Part shown: piece after piece, positions 1 through 8,734 of the stretch | Layout of the letters: the number at the start of each line of letters is the position of its first letter | How positions within the stretch are numbered: the first letter of the stretch is position 1 | DNA from: RUG11237 sp050874665 | GTDB taxonomy: Bacteria > Bacillota > Clostridia > Lachnospirales > Lachnospiraceae | Direction: 5' to 3' | Assembly: GCA_050874665.1 (NCBI GenBank) | Contig: JBNMLC010000007.1 | Coordinates: forward strand, 1-64,000 | DNA: 64,000 nucleotides | Translations under genes and position numbers: made by a program | The notes under the pieces: model-generated | What the model saw: only the letters and a program-made list of their open reading frames with translations | The model's database searches: none | What the model was told of the DNA's origin: nothing

Positions 1-336
1 GTTCCCTTCTTTTTCAAAGAAGGGGAGTTGAAAAATTGATTCTGGTTGTGTGTATATTCTACGACAAGAATTTTTTTGCCCCCTGGAGATGGGGAAGGGG
101 CACTTTAGGAGTACTTAGGGATAGTATTTTTATCCCTTAGTACTCCTTAGGAGGGATTAGGAATGGTACCATAATTATAATATTTATTGTAAAAAATTAC
201 TAAATTTTTAGAATCGCATTATATAGAAAGAATAATTTTACTGGTTGGTCAAATTGCTGAATTGTCTCACAATGCACCACTTAATATTGACATTTACCAC
301 TGATTCATATGAATTCCTCCCTTATACTGAAATTGT
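1..336. other. Intergenic stretch with inverted repeat
   Basis: I see no convincing gene here. There is a small hairpin near positions 5-23 (CCTTCTTTTTCAAAGAAGG) and a strong 17-bp inverted repeat at 107-123/131-147 with a 7-nt loop and one mismatch. The rest is AT-rich. The left edge of the window cuts whatever precedes it. Confidence 0.6.
107..147. repeat. 17-bp inverted repeat (hairpin)
   Basis: AGGAGTACTTAGGGATA at 107-123 is complementary to positions 131-147 apart from one T-T mismatch, with loop GTATTTT. No long T-run follows on either strand, so it is not a textbook intrinsic terminator. It could be a terminator, a small palindromic repeat element or an RNA stem. Confidence 0.5.
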
Positions 337-660
337 CTATTGCTTTTTCTTTTTCGGTTTAGGTGATGGCAATTCATCATACATCGCATTAAAAAGACCA
401 GTCAAAAACTCTTTACTATCAACGTCTTCCACTAACAGCATTTCTTTTGCTCCATCATACGGTAATTCATAACTAGCTGCCGGCATATAAGAAATCGCAG
501 ATTTTACCGGTTTTACAAGTAATCTGTCATCATATATACCACCGACTATTTTACCTCGATAATAGATAATGTATTCCCCCATCATAGCACAATAAGTAAC
601 CTCTTCTAAACCAGCTAACTGTTCTAATATAAATTGTAAATACTCTTTGCTTGATGCCAT
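337..660 (-). CDS. TfoX/Sxy N-terminal-domain protein
   Basis: The 107-residue protein matches the TfoX N-terminal domain pattern: an N-terminal helix (residues 1-17), then the core that typically reads MMGEYIIYYRGKIVGGIYDD (residues 26-45), and a helical C-terminus ending in a basic PKPKKKKQ tail. In Gammaproteobacteria TfoX/Sxy activates competence genes, but the Firmicutes single-domain proteins have no settled role. The start codon follows AAGGAT at suitable spacing. It is the last gene of a possible minus-strand group with the small ORF and acetyltransferase upstream. Family assignment is fairly sure; function is not. Confidence 0.75.
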   Translation of the reverse strand: MASSKEYLQFILEQLAGLEEVTYCAMMGEYIIYYRGKIVGGIYDDRLLVKPVKSAISYMPAASYELPYDGAKEMLLVEDVDSKEFLTGLFNAMYDELPSPKPKKKKQ

Positions 661-714
661 ATTTCTTATCCTTTCACAAAACGATTTAAACAGTTCAAAA
701 CTTGAATCTTGATA

Positions 715-864
715 TTATTTAATTGTCCCATATCCATCATAGGCATATCCGGTTTTACCACTCAACAAATGTTCCGACTTAGTAAATCCTACCTTCTTAA
801 TTGTTTTAATTCTTTCCACTGCATATATCGGAGCCTTAGGAAACACCCCTTTACAGCCTGACAT
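715..864 (-). CDS. Small hypothetical ORF, 49 residues
   Basis: This short frame starts 20 nt after the acetyltransferase stop, begins MSGCKGVFPKAPIYAVERIK and ends GYAYDGYGTIK. Its composition (lysine, tyrosine and glycine rich, ordinary codons) looks like protein, and it fills the gap between two genes on the same strand. The nearest ribosome site (GAGG) is only 2-3 nt from the ATG, which is poor, so it may be the tail of a broken longer gene rather than a translated peptide. I do not recognise a family. Confidence 0.35.
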   Translation of the reverse strand: MSGCKGVFPKAPIYAVERIKTIKKVGFTKSEHLLSGKTGYAYDGYGTIK

Positions 865-884
865 TTCCTCAAGATTTGCATCAT

Positions 885-1625
885 TTACATACCCGCAAGC
901 TTTAAAAATTTCTTATCCGATTGAATTGCCTGTGTCATGAACTTACCATCCCGAAATAAAGCATATGTGGTGACCGGTGCAGGTACATTCTGCGCCTCCT
1001 CTTTACCAGTAATATGAATGACCTTTAGTGGAATGTTGTGTTCCTTTGCTACTTCCTCCACTCGTGGAACCCAATAATATGTAAATGGGCACTGATCTGT
1101 ATAATAAAGCACAAAACCACTCTCATCTACCACAGGCTGCTTAGCACATTCCTTGAACTTTGGCGACTCTGCGTTCTGTTCAAGGGGCAGATAATAAAGC
1201 GTAATCCCACAATCCGAAGTATCCGCAGCCATAAAACCATGATAAGAAAGAAACTTTGGATCAGACAGAAACTCTCTCTTTTTCCCTTCAGATGATAAAA
1301 TACAAATTCCACTTCGCCCCTGCTCCTTAGCATCACGAATACATTCCGCCAACAGGTCATTTGAATAACCATGTCCCTTCAAAGCTCCGGAAACCCACAG
1401 ACAATTTATGTATATGTACCCTTCAGCTTGAATCGGTATCCACGCATTTTCTGCCGGAATATACTCAATAAAGCACTTGCCCCGTTCTTCGCTTCGATAA
1501 AAAACAAGACCTTCCTCAAATCGTTGCTTCATCCATTCCTTTTTGACTACACTTTGCTTACCGGACATGGCACAGCAAATATGCTCTTTATCAATATTCT
1601 CTTTTGTAATTCTAATATAGTTCAT
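885..1625 (-). CDS. GNAT acetyltransferase with YoaP-like C-terminal domain
   Basis: A 246-residue protein. Residues about 1-145 form a GNAT acetyltransferase fold, with the acetyl-CoA region around WVSGALKGHGYSNDLLAECI. Residues about 150-246 match the C-terminal YoaP-like/thioredoxin-like domain seen on a clostridial subset of GNAT proteins, containing YTDQCPFTYYWVPRVEEVA. The start was set at MNYIRITKENID because GGGAG lies at proper spacing; an upstream in-frame ATG would put the ribosome site inside the gene. Substrate unknown. Confidence 0.78.
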   Translation of the reverse strand: MNYIRITKENIDKEHICCAMSGKQSVVKKEWMKQRFEEGLVFYRSEERGKCFIEYIPAENAWIPIQAEGYIYINCLWVSGALKGHGYSNDLLAECIRDAKEQGRSGICILSSEGKKREFLSDPKFLSYHGFMAADTSDCGITLYYLPLEQNAESPKFKECAKQPVVDESGFVLYYTDQCPFTYYWVPRVEEVAKEHNIPLKVIHITGKEEAQNVPAPVTTYALFRDGKFMTQAIQSDKKFLKLAGM

Positions 1626-1685
1626 ATAAATACTCCCTTCTGCTGCTATCCTCATAAATTAAAACTGACACCATTTTATTCGTTC

Positions 1686-2138
1686 TTATTTCTCTGATTC
1701 TTCTTTCTTTGTTTTATTTCTGTGTTCTGCAATCTTCCTGTTTATCCTATCTGCTTCTTCTTTCTCCAGATACCACTTCACCAGATAAGACAGCACATCA
1801 CAAACTGCTGTAGAGATAATAATTGCAACATAGACTATTTTCAAAATACTATCACCCATAAGAAGGTAAATCGTAACACACATTGCAATTTCCAAAACTA
1901 CAAGTTCAAATCCTCTCTGCCACATGATTTGCGGAATGGTCATATCTTCCTTCAGATAAATCGGAATACATGGAATCATACAGATAAGCGCCAATCCAAA
2001 TGGAAGAAAAAAATAGGTAAAACTGATACTATTATTTCTTGCAAAAAGACTTCCGATAATGGCAATCGCAAACGTACATTCTGCCACGACAGTTATGTAA
2101 TCAAACAAAAATTCTCTCTTCGGATCAAATTCTTTCAT
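1686..2138 (-). CDS. DUF3021-like four-helix membrane protein
   Basis: About 150 residues with four predicted membrane helices (near residues 10-30, 38-57, 77-97 and 103-122) and a charged lysine/glutamate-rich cytoplasmic tail. The conserved-looking MTIPQIMWQRG segment between helices 2 and 3 and its position right after a LytTR regulator match the DUF3021 family, whose members commonly pair with LytTR proteins. Its 5' end overlaps the LytTR gene by 14 nt, pointing to translational coupling. The start at MKEFDPKRE gives the best spacing from GGAGG; two upstream ATGs are closer. Probably modulates the regulator, by analogy only. Confidence 0.65.
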   Translation of the reverse strand: MKEFDPKREFLFDYITVVAECTFAIAIIGSLFARNNSISFTYFFLPFGLALICMIPCIPIYLKEDMTIPQIMWQRGFELVVLEIAMCVTIYLLMGDSILKIVYVAIIISTAVCDVLSYLVKWYLEKEEADRINRKIAEHRNKTKKEESEK

Positions 2139-2586
2139 CGTCATCATCCTCCATAAAACAACCTTCAACTTCCTTAGCATATCTTCTCGTAATCAATATT
2201 TCTTCGTTGTTTTCCATCTTAGCGTATAGTCTTCCATTTAATGCAGTTCGCACAGAAGTAATATAATCTATGTTAACAAGCATTGTTTTTGACGCTCTGC
2301 ATATATTTCTTCTCCTGACTTTTTCCTCTACCTGATACAACCGACCTTTTATCTCGTAAACGTTGTCCACCGTATATGCAAACACCATGCCATCCACAGC
2401 CTCATAATACAGTATATCCTCTACTCTGACAGACGTCCTCTCATTTTCATGCGTATATCCAACCAGCGTATCTCCTTTGTGCTGTACATATTCTTTTATT
2501 TCCTCAAAATCCTTTGTAAGCCTCACATATTCAAGCGTTACGCCTTCTTCATCGGAATTGCTTACAATCTTTTCTGTTACTCTCAT
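2125..2586 (-). CDS. LytTR-family DNA-binding regulator without receiver domain
   Basis: A 153-residue protein whose residues about 45-148 form a LytTR DNA-binding domain: ILYYEAVDGMVFAYTVDN, then YQVEEKV, SKTMLVNIDYI and LITRRYAKEVEGC. The N-terminal 40 residues do not form a REC domain. This is the short LytTR plus DUF3021 arrangement often found as autoregulated membrane-linked transcription units in Firmicutes. Its ATG overlaps the stop of the chemoreceptor gene upstream, so the three genes are probably one operon. The highly acidic end (EDDDDE) encodes the ribosome site of the next gene. Confidence 0.85.
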   Translation of the reverse strand: MRVTEKIVSNSDEEGVTLEYVRLTKDFEEIKEYVQHKGDTLVGYTHENERTSVRVEDILYYEAVDGMVFAYTVDNVYEIKGRLYQVEEKVRRRNICRASKTMLVNIDYITSVRTALNGRLYAKMENNEEILITRRYAKEVEGCFMEDDDDERI

Positions 2587-4106
2587 GACTCTTTCCCTTC
2601 CGACTTCATTGCTAATGTCCTGATCCGTACAACCATCTCTTCTATAGCTTCTGCACCCACACTGTTTTCCTGCGTTGCTGCGGTTACATGTTCAATTGCC
2701 TGATAATTATTCTGTGTGTTGACATTTACCTGATCCATGGACGCTGCAACTTTATTACTATGGCTTCGTATGTTTTCAACCGTTTTATCCATCTCCATAA
2801 TCTGTGCGGTCATCTGCTCATTTGATGTTGTGATCATAGAGGTAGAATTGCCTACTTCCTGAATACTAATCATTCCGGTTTCTGTCAATCGAACACTCTG
2901 TTCCATAACACTGACTGCATTATCCGTATTATGAACTGATTCTGTTACAATTTTTCCAATATCATCTACTGCTCTTTTCGTCTGCTCCGCAAGCTTTTGA
3001 ATTTGTTCTGCAACCACAGCAAATCCCTTTCCCTGTTCCCCAGCTCTTGCCGCTTCGATAGATGCATTTAAAGCCAAAATATTAGTCTGTTGGGATATTC
3101 CTGAGATTACCTGAATAATCCCAAGAATCTCTTTTGATTCCTCTCCCAGTTTCCATATAATTTTCTTGCACTCGTTCGTGCTTACATGAATCTGTTCCAT
3201 ACTATTTGTTGCGCTGTCCATCTTGTTCTGATTATCCTTTGATAATTTATTTATCTGTCTGGCAAGCCCGGATACCTGCCCATTTATTGTTGCAAGTTCC
3301 TCTAATCTTGCATTAATATCCTGCGTTCGCTCATTGACACCTATAATTTCTTTTGTATTTTTACTGAAACTTTCTAATACATTTCCAGTTTCTCTCACAA
3401 TCTGTTCATTAGATTCCATTGAACTTTCTGTGATTTCAGACAATTCCTTTACCATATCCATAAGTATTTTGGAGGTTTCTTGTGATTTCTTATGCATTAA
3501 TCTCATCTCATGTATCATCTGCTCCTGTTCCTCTGCATTCATGAGATTTGATAGCATTCCCGCAGTACGTTCACAGAGCATTGTAAAAATTGCTGCAATT
3601 GCTATCAGCACCATTGCTCTTGGCACAATTCCATATACAATCAACTTATAAAACGTTGTGAAATTCTTATCCGGCAGGATTGCAAATATAAAACAAATCA
3701 ATTGTCCGGCTGAAATTCCGATGACTGACAAGATTGTAATCAAAACATTGATTTTCTTTGAAAAATACAAGCTTGCTATAGCTATCGCATAAATAAATAA
3801 AAGCACTGCATGATAGCCTAAGGTTGACGTCACAATCGAAACAAATATGACTGCACAGATTGTAAGCATATATTTGACATATGCCCCTTCCAGTTTCGCT
3901 ATATTTACAATGAACGTAGGAAGCCACAGCAAAATGGAACCCACAACATAAGCAACTGTCATAATCTTCATATCTACAACAAAAATTCCCAATACGTTTA
4001 AAATAAAAACAACAGAAAAAATCAGAAATGTAATCCTCATCACCTTTGCAACCGATTTATTAGCCTGTTTTTCATTTTGAACCAGTACTCCGCTTCGTCC
4101 TTCCAT
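2583..4106 (-). CDS. Methyl-accepting chemotaxis protein with multispanning N-terminus
   Basis: A 507-residue chemoreceptor-like protein. Residues about 20-185 hold roughly six membrane helices with almost no extracellular loop, instead of the usual two helices around a periplasmic ligand domain. Residues about 230-500 are the cytoplasmic signalling coiled coil, with the hairpin tip QQTNILALNASIEAARAGEQ and following GKGFAVVAEQIQKLAEQT. No HAMP domain is evident. A membrane-embedded sensor implies that it detects a membrane or intracellular cue. It is co-transcribed with the LytTR/DUF3021 pair and no che genes are nearby. Confidence 0.88.
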   Translation of the reverse strand: MEGRSGVLVQNEKQANKSVAKVMRITFLIFSVVFILNVLGIFVVDMKIMTVAYVVGSILLWLPTFIVNIAKLEGAYVKYMLTICAVIFVSIVTSTLGYHAVLLFIYAIAIASLYFSKKINVLITILSVIGISAGQLICFIFAILPDKNFTTFYKLIVYGIVPRAMVLIAIAAIFTMLCERTAGMLSNLMNAEEQEQMIHEMRLMHKKSQETSKILMDMVKELSEITESSMESNEQIVRETGNVLESFSKNTKEIIGVNERTQDINARLEELATINGQVSGLARQINKLSKDNQNKMDSATNSMEQIHVSTNECKKIIWKLGEESKEILGIIQVISGISQQTNILALNASIEAARAGEQGKGFAVVAEQIQKLAEQTKRAVDDIGKIVTESVHNTDNAVSVMEQSVRLTETGMISIQEVGNSTSMITTSNEQMTAQIMEMDKTVENIRSHSNKVAASMDQVNVNTQNNYQAIEHVTAATQENSVGAEAIEEMVVRIRTLAMKSEGKES

Positions 4107-4259
4107 ACATATCTCCTATCATATACTTTACTCATTTAACGCAATTGATACAGTGTTTACTTTATCGCTATTTCATTTTATTGTCTATGTGCAGACAACT
4201 AACATGCAAAAAAACGATACTAAGATGCTGGGAAATGTCCGGTAATTTTTCTTTTCTTT

Positions 4260-4491
4260 CTATGAAAATTGCTTATCAAATTTTTCCGCTTCTTTCTCAT
4301 CTGCCAGATAACCTGCCAAAGTCGCATACTCTCCTGTGATTCCATCTAAATATCCCAGACGATATACATTCCAGAAACTGTCTCTTACCAAATTTTCCAC
4401 TTTACGATATTCACTTTATCGCCCTCAAAATATCCGCCTCTCACCCGGCTTTCAAAATCAAAACCGAATGTTTTCTTGGTTAATTCATTTC
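4260..4491 (-). pseudogene. Frameshifted coding remnant, family not recognised
   Basis: Two minus-strand reading frames join into one plausible protein: the first reads NELTKKTFGFDFESRVRGGY and on to NIVKWKIW then stop; a one-base shift continues LVRDSFWNVYRLGYLDGITG and EYATLAGYLADEKEAEKF to a TAG. The start of the gene is absent. It looks like the C-terminal part of a gene broken by a frameshift near position 4385. I do not recognise the family. Confidence 0.5.
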
Positions 4492-4546
4492 ATGCATGAC
4501 GTAATGTGTCGTCACGCATATAATTACTTACTAATTCCATGTTATT

Positions 4547-4765
4547 CTATTTCTCTTGTTTGTTTATCTTTTCAAATGCTACTGTCTGCTCCTTCATAGA
4601 GATTTTTGCCACCTTAAAGCCATACTCTAAAAGTTCTTTTTTGAATGTAAGAAAAGAATGATCTATTGACAAACCGGCAATATTTTCTATCTCTGTATAG
4701 GTCAATTTGAAATTGTCTGTTTTATTTTCCTTTATCCATTTCCATAAAGAATCATATTTGCTCAT
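4547..4765 (-). CDS. DUF7662-like small protein
   Basis: A 72-residue protein beginning MSKYDSLWKWIKEN, a start pattern shared by small DUF7662-type proteins in which a predicted winged-helix-like fold follows (FKLTYTEIENIAGLSID, then a helix ending in EYGFKVAKI). It begins 15 nt after the MFS transporter stop on the same strand, with only a weak GGGGTG ribosome site, so it is probably the second gene of that operon. Function unknown; nucleic-acid binding is possible from the fold guess only. Confidence 0.6.
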   Translation of the reverse strand: MSKYDSLWKWIKENKTDNFKLTYTEIENIAGLSIDHSFLTFKKELLEYGFKVAKISMKEQTVAFEKINKQEK

Positions 4766-4779
4766 AGTAACACCCCATT

Positions 4780-6054
4780 CTATTCGTTTAGTGCCTGAAT
4801 ATCTTTATTTTTATAAGAAACACAGCTAATGATAAACCCGAACATTCCAGTACATAAAAACATACATGCCATGCCGCTTCCATTCCCTGCACCTACAAGT
4901 TTTTCCAATATATGTACCAGTGGAGCTCCAGACCGCATAAATGGTTCAAAGACATAATCAGCCAGCACTCCGCCCAGTAAAATACCAGTCGGGATTGTGC
5001 TATACTGTATGGCATTACGCACTGCAAACACCCGTCCCTGTATCTCCTGTGGCACCTTTGCATACATTATCACGTTATTTGCTGCCATAATAAAAGGAAC
5101 CGGCAGACTTGCCGCCATTCCGGCAATCGACCAGAAAATACCATTTCTTCCGATTGACATCAGAATATCTCCCAATAAAAAGGAGACTGCTGCCGAACCG
5201 TACATCATTCTTACCCGATTCTTTGTTTCCTTTTTCATAGTAACAAGAACCCCTCCGGCAATTCCACCTGTCCCCATAGCCGCATTTACCAATCCGAGCA
5301 CCATATCATTTTCTCCGCTTCTTGCTAAAATCATCGGAGACAGAATGTTTTCATAGGTCAGTCTGGAGAAAAAATTTATTGCTGCCATTGTCAGCATCAT
5401 TGCAAGAAGTCCCCTGTTTTTCCATAAAAACTGCCAGCCTTGTGCCGTTCCACTAAATACAGATGTCTTTTGGTCTGTAGCCTTATCTTCTTCTAGCTTT
5501 ATCAGAAATAACAATACAAGAAACGCTGCCATGAAACTTATAATATCTATCAACAGTACACTCCCCATTCCAAATACTCCATAGCAAAACGCAGCCAACA
5601 CAGGACTCGCGACTGTAACCAGATTCATGGAAAATGAATTCATTCCACTGACCATCTCCAGTTTTTCCTCTGGAACCAGCTTAAATACTGGAACCGAAGA
5701 TGCAGGTTGTTGAAACGCACTGCTGCAGCCTACTACTGCATTTACGAGATAAATATGCAGGATTTCCATTCTTCCTGCTATTGTAAGACAAAGAACTGCT
5801 ATTGTTCCGACAGCCGCTACACTATCTGCGATAAGCATAATCGCCTTCTTGCTATGTCTGTCTACAAAACTTCCAGCAAATAAACTTAGGATAATATATG
5901 GTACATAATTGCAGAATGTCATAAGTGATACTGCAAATGCCGAATGTGTCTGGCTATATGCCCATAATGTCAATACAAAACCTGTCATTGAACTGCCAAG
6001 CTGGGAAATGCTCTGTGTTCCCCATAAAATAATATATTTTTGAAATTGTTTCAT
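4780..6054 (-). CDS. MFS transporter (drug-efflux-like)
   Basis: A 424-residue major facilitator with about 12 membrane helices. The N-terminus (FQKYIILWGTQSISQLGSSM) and the cytoplasmic loop SFVDRHSKKAIMLIAD between helices 2 and 3 are typical of the bacterial MFS subgroup annotated as macrolide or multidrug exporters. A second signature, VPQEIQGRVFAVRNAIQYS, lies between helices 10 and 11. A good GAAGGAG ribosome site precedes the ATG. Substrate cannot be told from sequence. Confidence 0.85.
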   Translation of the reverse strand: MKQFQKYIILWGTQSISQLGSSMTGFVLTLWAYSQTHSAFAVSLMTFCNYVPYIILSLFAGSFVDRHSKKAIMLIADSVAAVGTIAVLCLTIAGRMEILHIYLVNAVVGCSSAFQQPASSVPVFKLVPEEKLEMVSGMNSFSMNLVTVASPVLAAFCYGVFGMGSVLLIDIISFMAAFLVLLFLIKLEEDKATDQKTSVFSGTAQGWQFLWKNRGLLAMMLTMAAINFFSRLTYENILSPMILARSGENDMVLGLVNAAMGTGGIAGGVLVTMKKETKNRVRMMYGSAAVSFLLGDILMSIGRNGIFWSIAGMAASLPVPFIMAANNVIMYAKVPQEIQGRVFAVRNAIQYSTIPTGILLGGVLADYVFEPFMRSGAPLVHILEKLVGAGNGSGMACMFLCTGMFGFIISCVSYKNKDIQALNE

Positions 6055-6213
6055 CGAATTTTGCTCCTTCTTTTTTCTTCAATTATCCCAAAAAGTGCAA
6101 AGTCCGATTATGGACGAAAGTATTTTTCTCTGTGCAAGTATCGTCCTCAATCTTCCCTCACACAGAGTAAAACATCGAAGAAAATTATTCTTTTACATAG
6201 CATTGCTTATCAC

Positions 6214-6750
6214 CTACTTTCCAAACATATTTACAATATCTCTTGCAATCCGCCTGTCTGCCTCTTTTAAATTAGTCTTGATATATCGGCTGCTTTTAGG
6301 ATCTCCTACATATCCATTCGGGATAAGCTTTTTGTCCATTGCTTCCCCATGACACCATTTACCAATCTCTTCTCCTTTCAGGAATGTTGGTTTTAACTCT
6401 GCCAGTGCATCTTCCCTGACTGCTTCCGGATAGATTTCATGCATGGTCGCTGTTTCGAACGCCCCGGCATGGATATCAAATTCATCCTCCGGCATTTTAC
6501 TAATCTGAAACATTTCCTCAAACGGCATGGTTGTAAGCTTCAAAATATAATCTTCTTCACCAGAAAAACCATGCTCCTTCATCTCATACTCATATTCCAC
6601 CCAGTATGCCTGTAACTCCAATTTCTGATTTGCATTCTTGATTGTTTCTACGATTGCAGAAATATGAAGTCCATCGCCGTGATCATTGAAAATCACGACA
6701 CGTTTGAAACCAAATCTGTCAAGATTTTCAAGATATTCCTCAATAAATGT
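6214..6750 (-). pseudogene. Creatininase-family amidohydrolase, N-terminally truncated
   Basis: The frame reads IEEYLENLDRFGFKRVVIFN then DHGDG, the equivalent of the creatininase NGHGGN motif, and retains the downstream HAGAFETATM metal/active-site region and a normal C-terminus. The first 80-90 residues, which carry the early metal ligands (the E-x-H and D positions), are missing: an in-frame TGA lies at 6751-6753 and no matching coding continues upstream. Catalysis is therefore unlikely. An internal ATG at 6696 could give a shorter product but has no clear ribosome site. Confidence 0.7.
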
Positions 6751-6780
6751 TCATATACCCCTCCAAGAATCTCTAGCTTT

Positions 6781-7218
6781 TCATGTATCTATTCTGACAA
6801 TATTTGTCAAAGCTTTATTGCGGTAAATTAAGTCATCTCTTACTGTAAAGCCTCGCTTTTCCCAAAACGCATTTCCTGTATCATTTCGGTCAAACACAAC
6901 CAAAGCCACCTTGCTGATTCCTAACACCGCCATTGCATTTTCTACCTGTTCTACCAAATTTGTAGCAATCCCCTGTTTTCTATAATCTGGGTGTACTGCC
7001 GTATGATAAATATATCCTCTCCTGCCATCATTTCCGGCTAAAATCACACCAATAATTTCATGATGTTCTGCCACAAAACAGGTATCCGGATTTCTTTTCA
7101 GGAATTTCTCAATTCCTTCTTTTGAGTCATCCAGATTATTGAGACCCATTCCAGCGCAGGACAGCCATAACTGATATACTTTTTCGTAATCTTGCATTAT
7201 CATTTTTCTAATTTTCAT
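6781..7218 (-). CDS. GNAT-family N-acetyltransferase
   Basis: A 145-residue single-domain acetyltransferase. The acetyl-CoA pyrophosphate-binding loop is seen as VHPDYRKQGIATNLVEQVE, followed by the beta-5/alpha-4 region ISKVALVVFDRNDTGNAFWE and KRGF, typical of RimI/YpeA-like proteins. The gene starts inside the 3' end of a truncated HTH stub on the same strand. Substrate unknown. Confidence 0.85.
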   Translation of the reverse strand: MKIRKMIMQDYEKVYQLWLSCAGMGLNNLDDSKEGIEKFLKRNPDTCFVAEHHEIIGVILAGNDGRRGYIYHTAVHPDYRKQGIATNLVEQVENAMAVLGISKVALVVFDRNDTGNAFWEKRGFTVRDDLIYRNKALTNIVRIDT

Positions 7219-7312
7219 TTTGTATCCTTTCCTGTTTTACACTTATATTTTGCTTCATATTCTTGTTTTTACGAAGCGCAGCTATAAATTGTCCTATTTT
7301 TTTCTGATCCAT
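7208..7312 (-). pseudogene. Truncated XRE-type HTH regulator stub
   Basis: A 34-residue frame starting MDQKKIGQFIAALRKNKNMK. This is the standard opening of Cro/C1-type HTH proteins in clostridia (normally continuing MTQ-x-x-LA), but the sequence then diverges and stops, so helices 2-5 are missing. It has a proper GGAGAAT ribosome site. It is best read as the surviving 5' end of a deleted regulator now abutting the acetyltransferase gene. Confidence 0.6.
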
Positions 7313-7670
7313 AATATTATTCTCCACTTAATCTGATTTGTTTATAATACCGCACTCTTATACTAGAATTTATGTCTCAGAAACGGAACCTACGCTCCGT
7401 AGAGTTTACTGTTTCTTATCTTTGACCCACTTTATTTTAGCGACAGTGCTCACCTTTGCATTTTCATGCTCCCATCAATAGAAATACCGTCATATAAACC
7501 GGTGCTTTTGCAATGAACAATAATCTTGTAAGGCTTTGTAGCAAGCTTATATTAGTTTCATACGCATGACAAATATCCTTCCACGAGTCCCTGTCAGATA
7601 TGGCATATTCCCGCAGTCACACCATGATGTGCAAGACCTCTCTCCATTCTTAACAAGCAATATATAGCTG
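7313..7670. other. Gene-free stretch with degenerate coding traces
   Basis: No intact gene. On the minus strand short frames with protein-like composition (for example KPYKIIVHCKSTGLYDGISI, in a different frame from DSWKDICHAYETNIS) are broken by stops and shifts, suggesting a decayed gene around 7450-7650. A dyad, CCTACGCTCCGTAG, sits at about 7391-7404 and resembles the operators of MerR-type regulators, but there is no well-spaced promoter around it. Confidence 0.35.
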
Positions 7671-8246
7671 CTATCCCTGTGTTATATTCTTTTCCTCTAA
7701 CATTTCGCCACCGTAGCCACATATAAACGAACCGACAATAAACATAACACCCACAACGGCAGAGGCTTCATTGTCAAAGTTCAAGTCCGCACACCCATCT
7801 GCTGTCACCTTCATAAACCCTGCCATAATTCCCTGTATGATTTCTGCTAAAACTGCACACCCTGTCGGTATAACCATCGTCATAATTCCAAGTCTTCTAA
7901 GTTCTCTGGCTCCCGCCCGGGTAAAAGGTCTCCCCGCTGCCAGTGTATTACGAAAATAAAGCTCTGCGAATTTTGCAAGTACAGCTTCCCCAGCACATAC
8001 GACCATCCATGCCACCAAAGTTGCACTAATGCTTTTCACATTATAAGCATTAAAATCTGTGAGCAATCCATATATTGTAACACCGCCAATTTTAAAGGCT
8101 CCACCATTTCCAAACACGTTACTGAGCAATTCCACTATGCAGCCGCAAATACCAATCACAGAGAATACAAAAGCTACCTTACTAAGTATTCTTCCTATCT
8201 TTGCAATAGTCTGTAATATTTTATAATTCTTCGATTTATGTTCCAT
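7671..8246 (-). CDS. DUF2975-family membrane protein
   Basis: A 191-residue protein with four predicted membrane helices (about residues 20-45, 73-95, 120-145 and 165-185). The cytoplasmic motif ELYFRNTLAAGRPFTRAGAR with following ELRRLGIM is the DUF2975 signature region. Start set at MEHKSKN, where GGGAGG is well placed; the longer frame would include the ribosome site. DUF2975 genes usually stand next to a small Cro/C1 regulator, and an HTH stub is indeed nearby but separated and truncated. A short membrane-protein tail, NGAYAALVWIGAFCCYIAII, lies just upstream near 8276-8360. Confidence 0.7.
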   Translation of the reverse strand: MEHKSKNYKILQTIAKIGRILSKVAFVFSVIGICGCIVELLSNVFGNGGAFKIGGVTIYGLLTDFNAYNVKSISATLVAWMVVCAGEAVLAKFAELYFRNTLAAGRPFTRAGARELRRLGIMTMVIPTGCAVLAEIIQGIMAGFMKVTADGCADLNFDNEASAVVGVMFIVGSFICGYGGEMLEEKNITQG

Positions 8247-8492
8247 ATTTCCTCCCATCTGATTGGTTGTTTATTTACTTTTTCGATTTTTAAAATTTAT
8301 GATTGCAATATAACAGCAAAAAGCACCAATCCATACCAATGCTGCATATGCCCCGTTACTGAAACAGCATATGAGATTTTATTTCCATTGAAAACACTAC
8401 TGGTACTATTTCATAAAATCCACCTCAAATTTTCCGCATAATTTATGCTTATATCTTTTTCACTCCGGCTCCTAATTATCATAAACAAAAAA

Positions 8493-8530
8493 CGCAGCAC
8501 CCGATTCACATCTGTGAACGTGGCTCTGCG
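8493..8530 (-). terminator. Intrinsic terminator after the KTR remnant
   Basis: A long imperfect stem (CGCAG-ACCC-TTCAC pairing with GTGAA-GTGG-CTGCG) is followed on the minus strand by a T-run (positions 8486-8492), ending any transcript of the cysteine-rich KTR remnant. Confidence 0.75.
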
Positions 8531-8543
8531 TCTTAGCGTCTGG

Positions 8544-8717
8544 CTACTTACAATCTTTCATTTGCAGATTTCTGGCTTCTATCAGAAAATTTCCTTTACA
8601 CTTCGGACAATATAACGGAAAATTCTTTAGCACTGTATTTTTTCTGATCTATGTTCTTGCTGTTACACCGCACTTCGGACACAGTACAAAAACACCTTCA
8701 TCTTTATATTCTGACAT
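8544..8717 (-). pseudogene. Cysteine-rich KTR protein with in-frame amber codon
   Basis: The 58-codon frame starts MSEYKDEGVFVLCPKCGV and ends NFLIEARNLQMKDCK. Two CPKC zinc-knuckle halves frame the motif that normally reads TRTKIR; here the lysine codon is TAG (TART-stop-IRKNTVLKNFPLYCPKC). Everything after the stop is still in frame and well conserved, so the mutation is recent. Cysteine-rich KTR proteins are small zinc-ribbon proteins common in and around conjugative elements of Firmicutes. Its neighbours downstream and upstream are on the same strand. Confidence 0.75.
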
Positions 8718-8734
8718 AACACTCCCTCTTCGTG

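Noticed and set aside
7385..7425. MerR operator and promoter
   Set aside because: The CCTACG/CGTAGAG dyad is suggestive, but no -35/-10 pair at 17-20 nt spacing surrounds it and no MerR gene adjoins; kept only as a remark.
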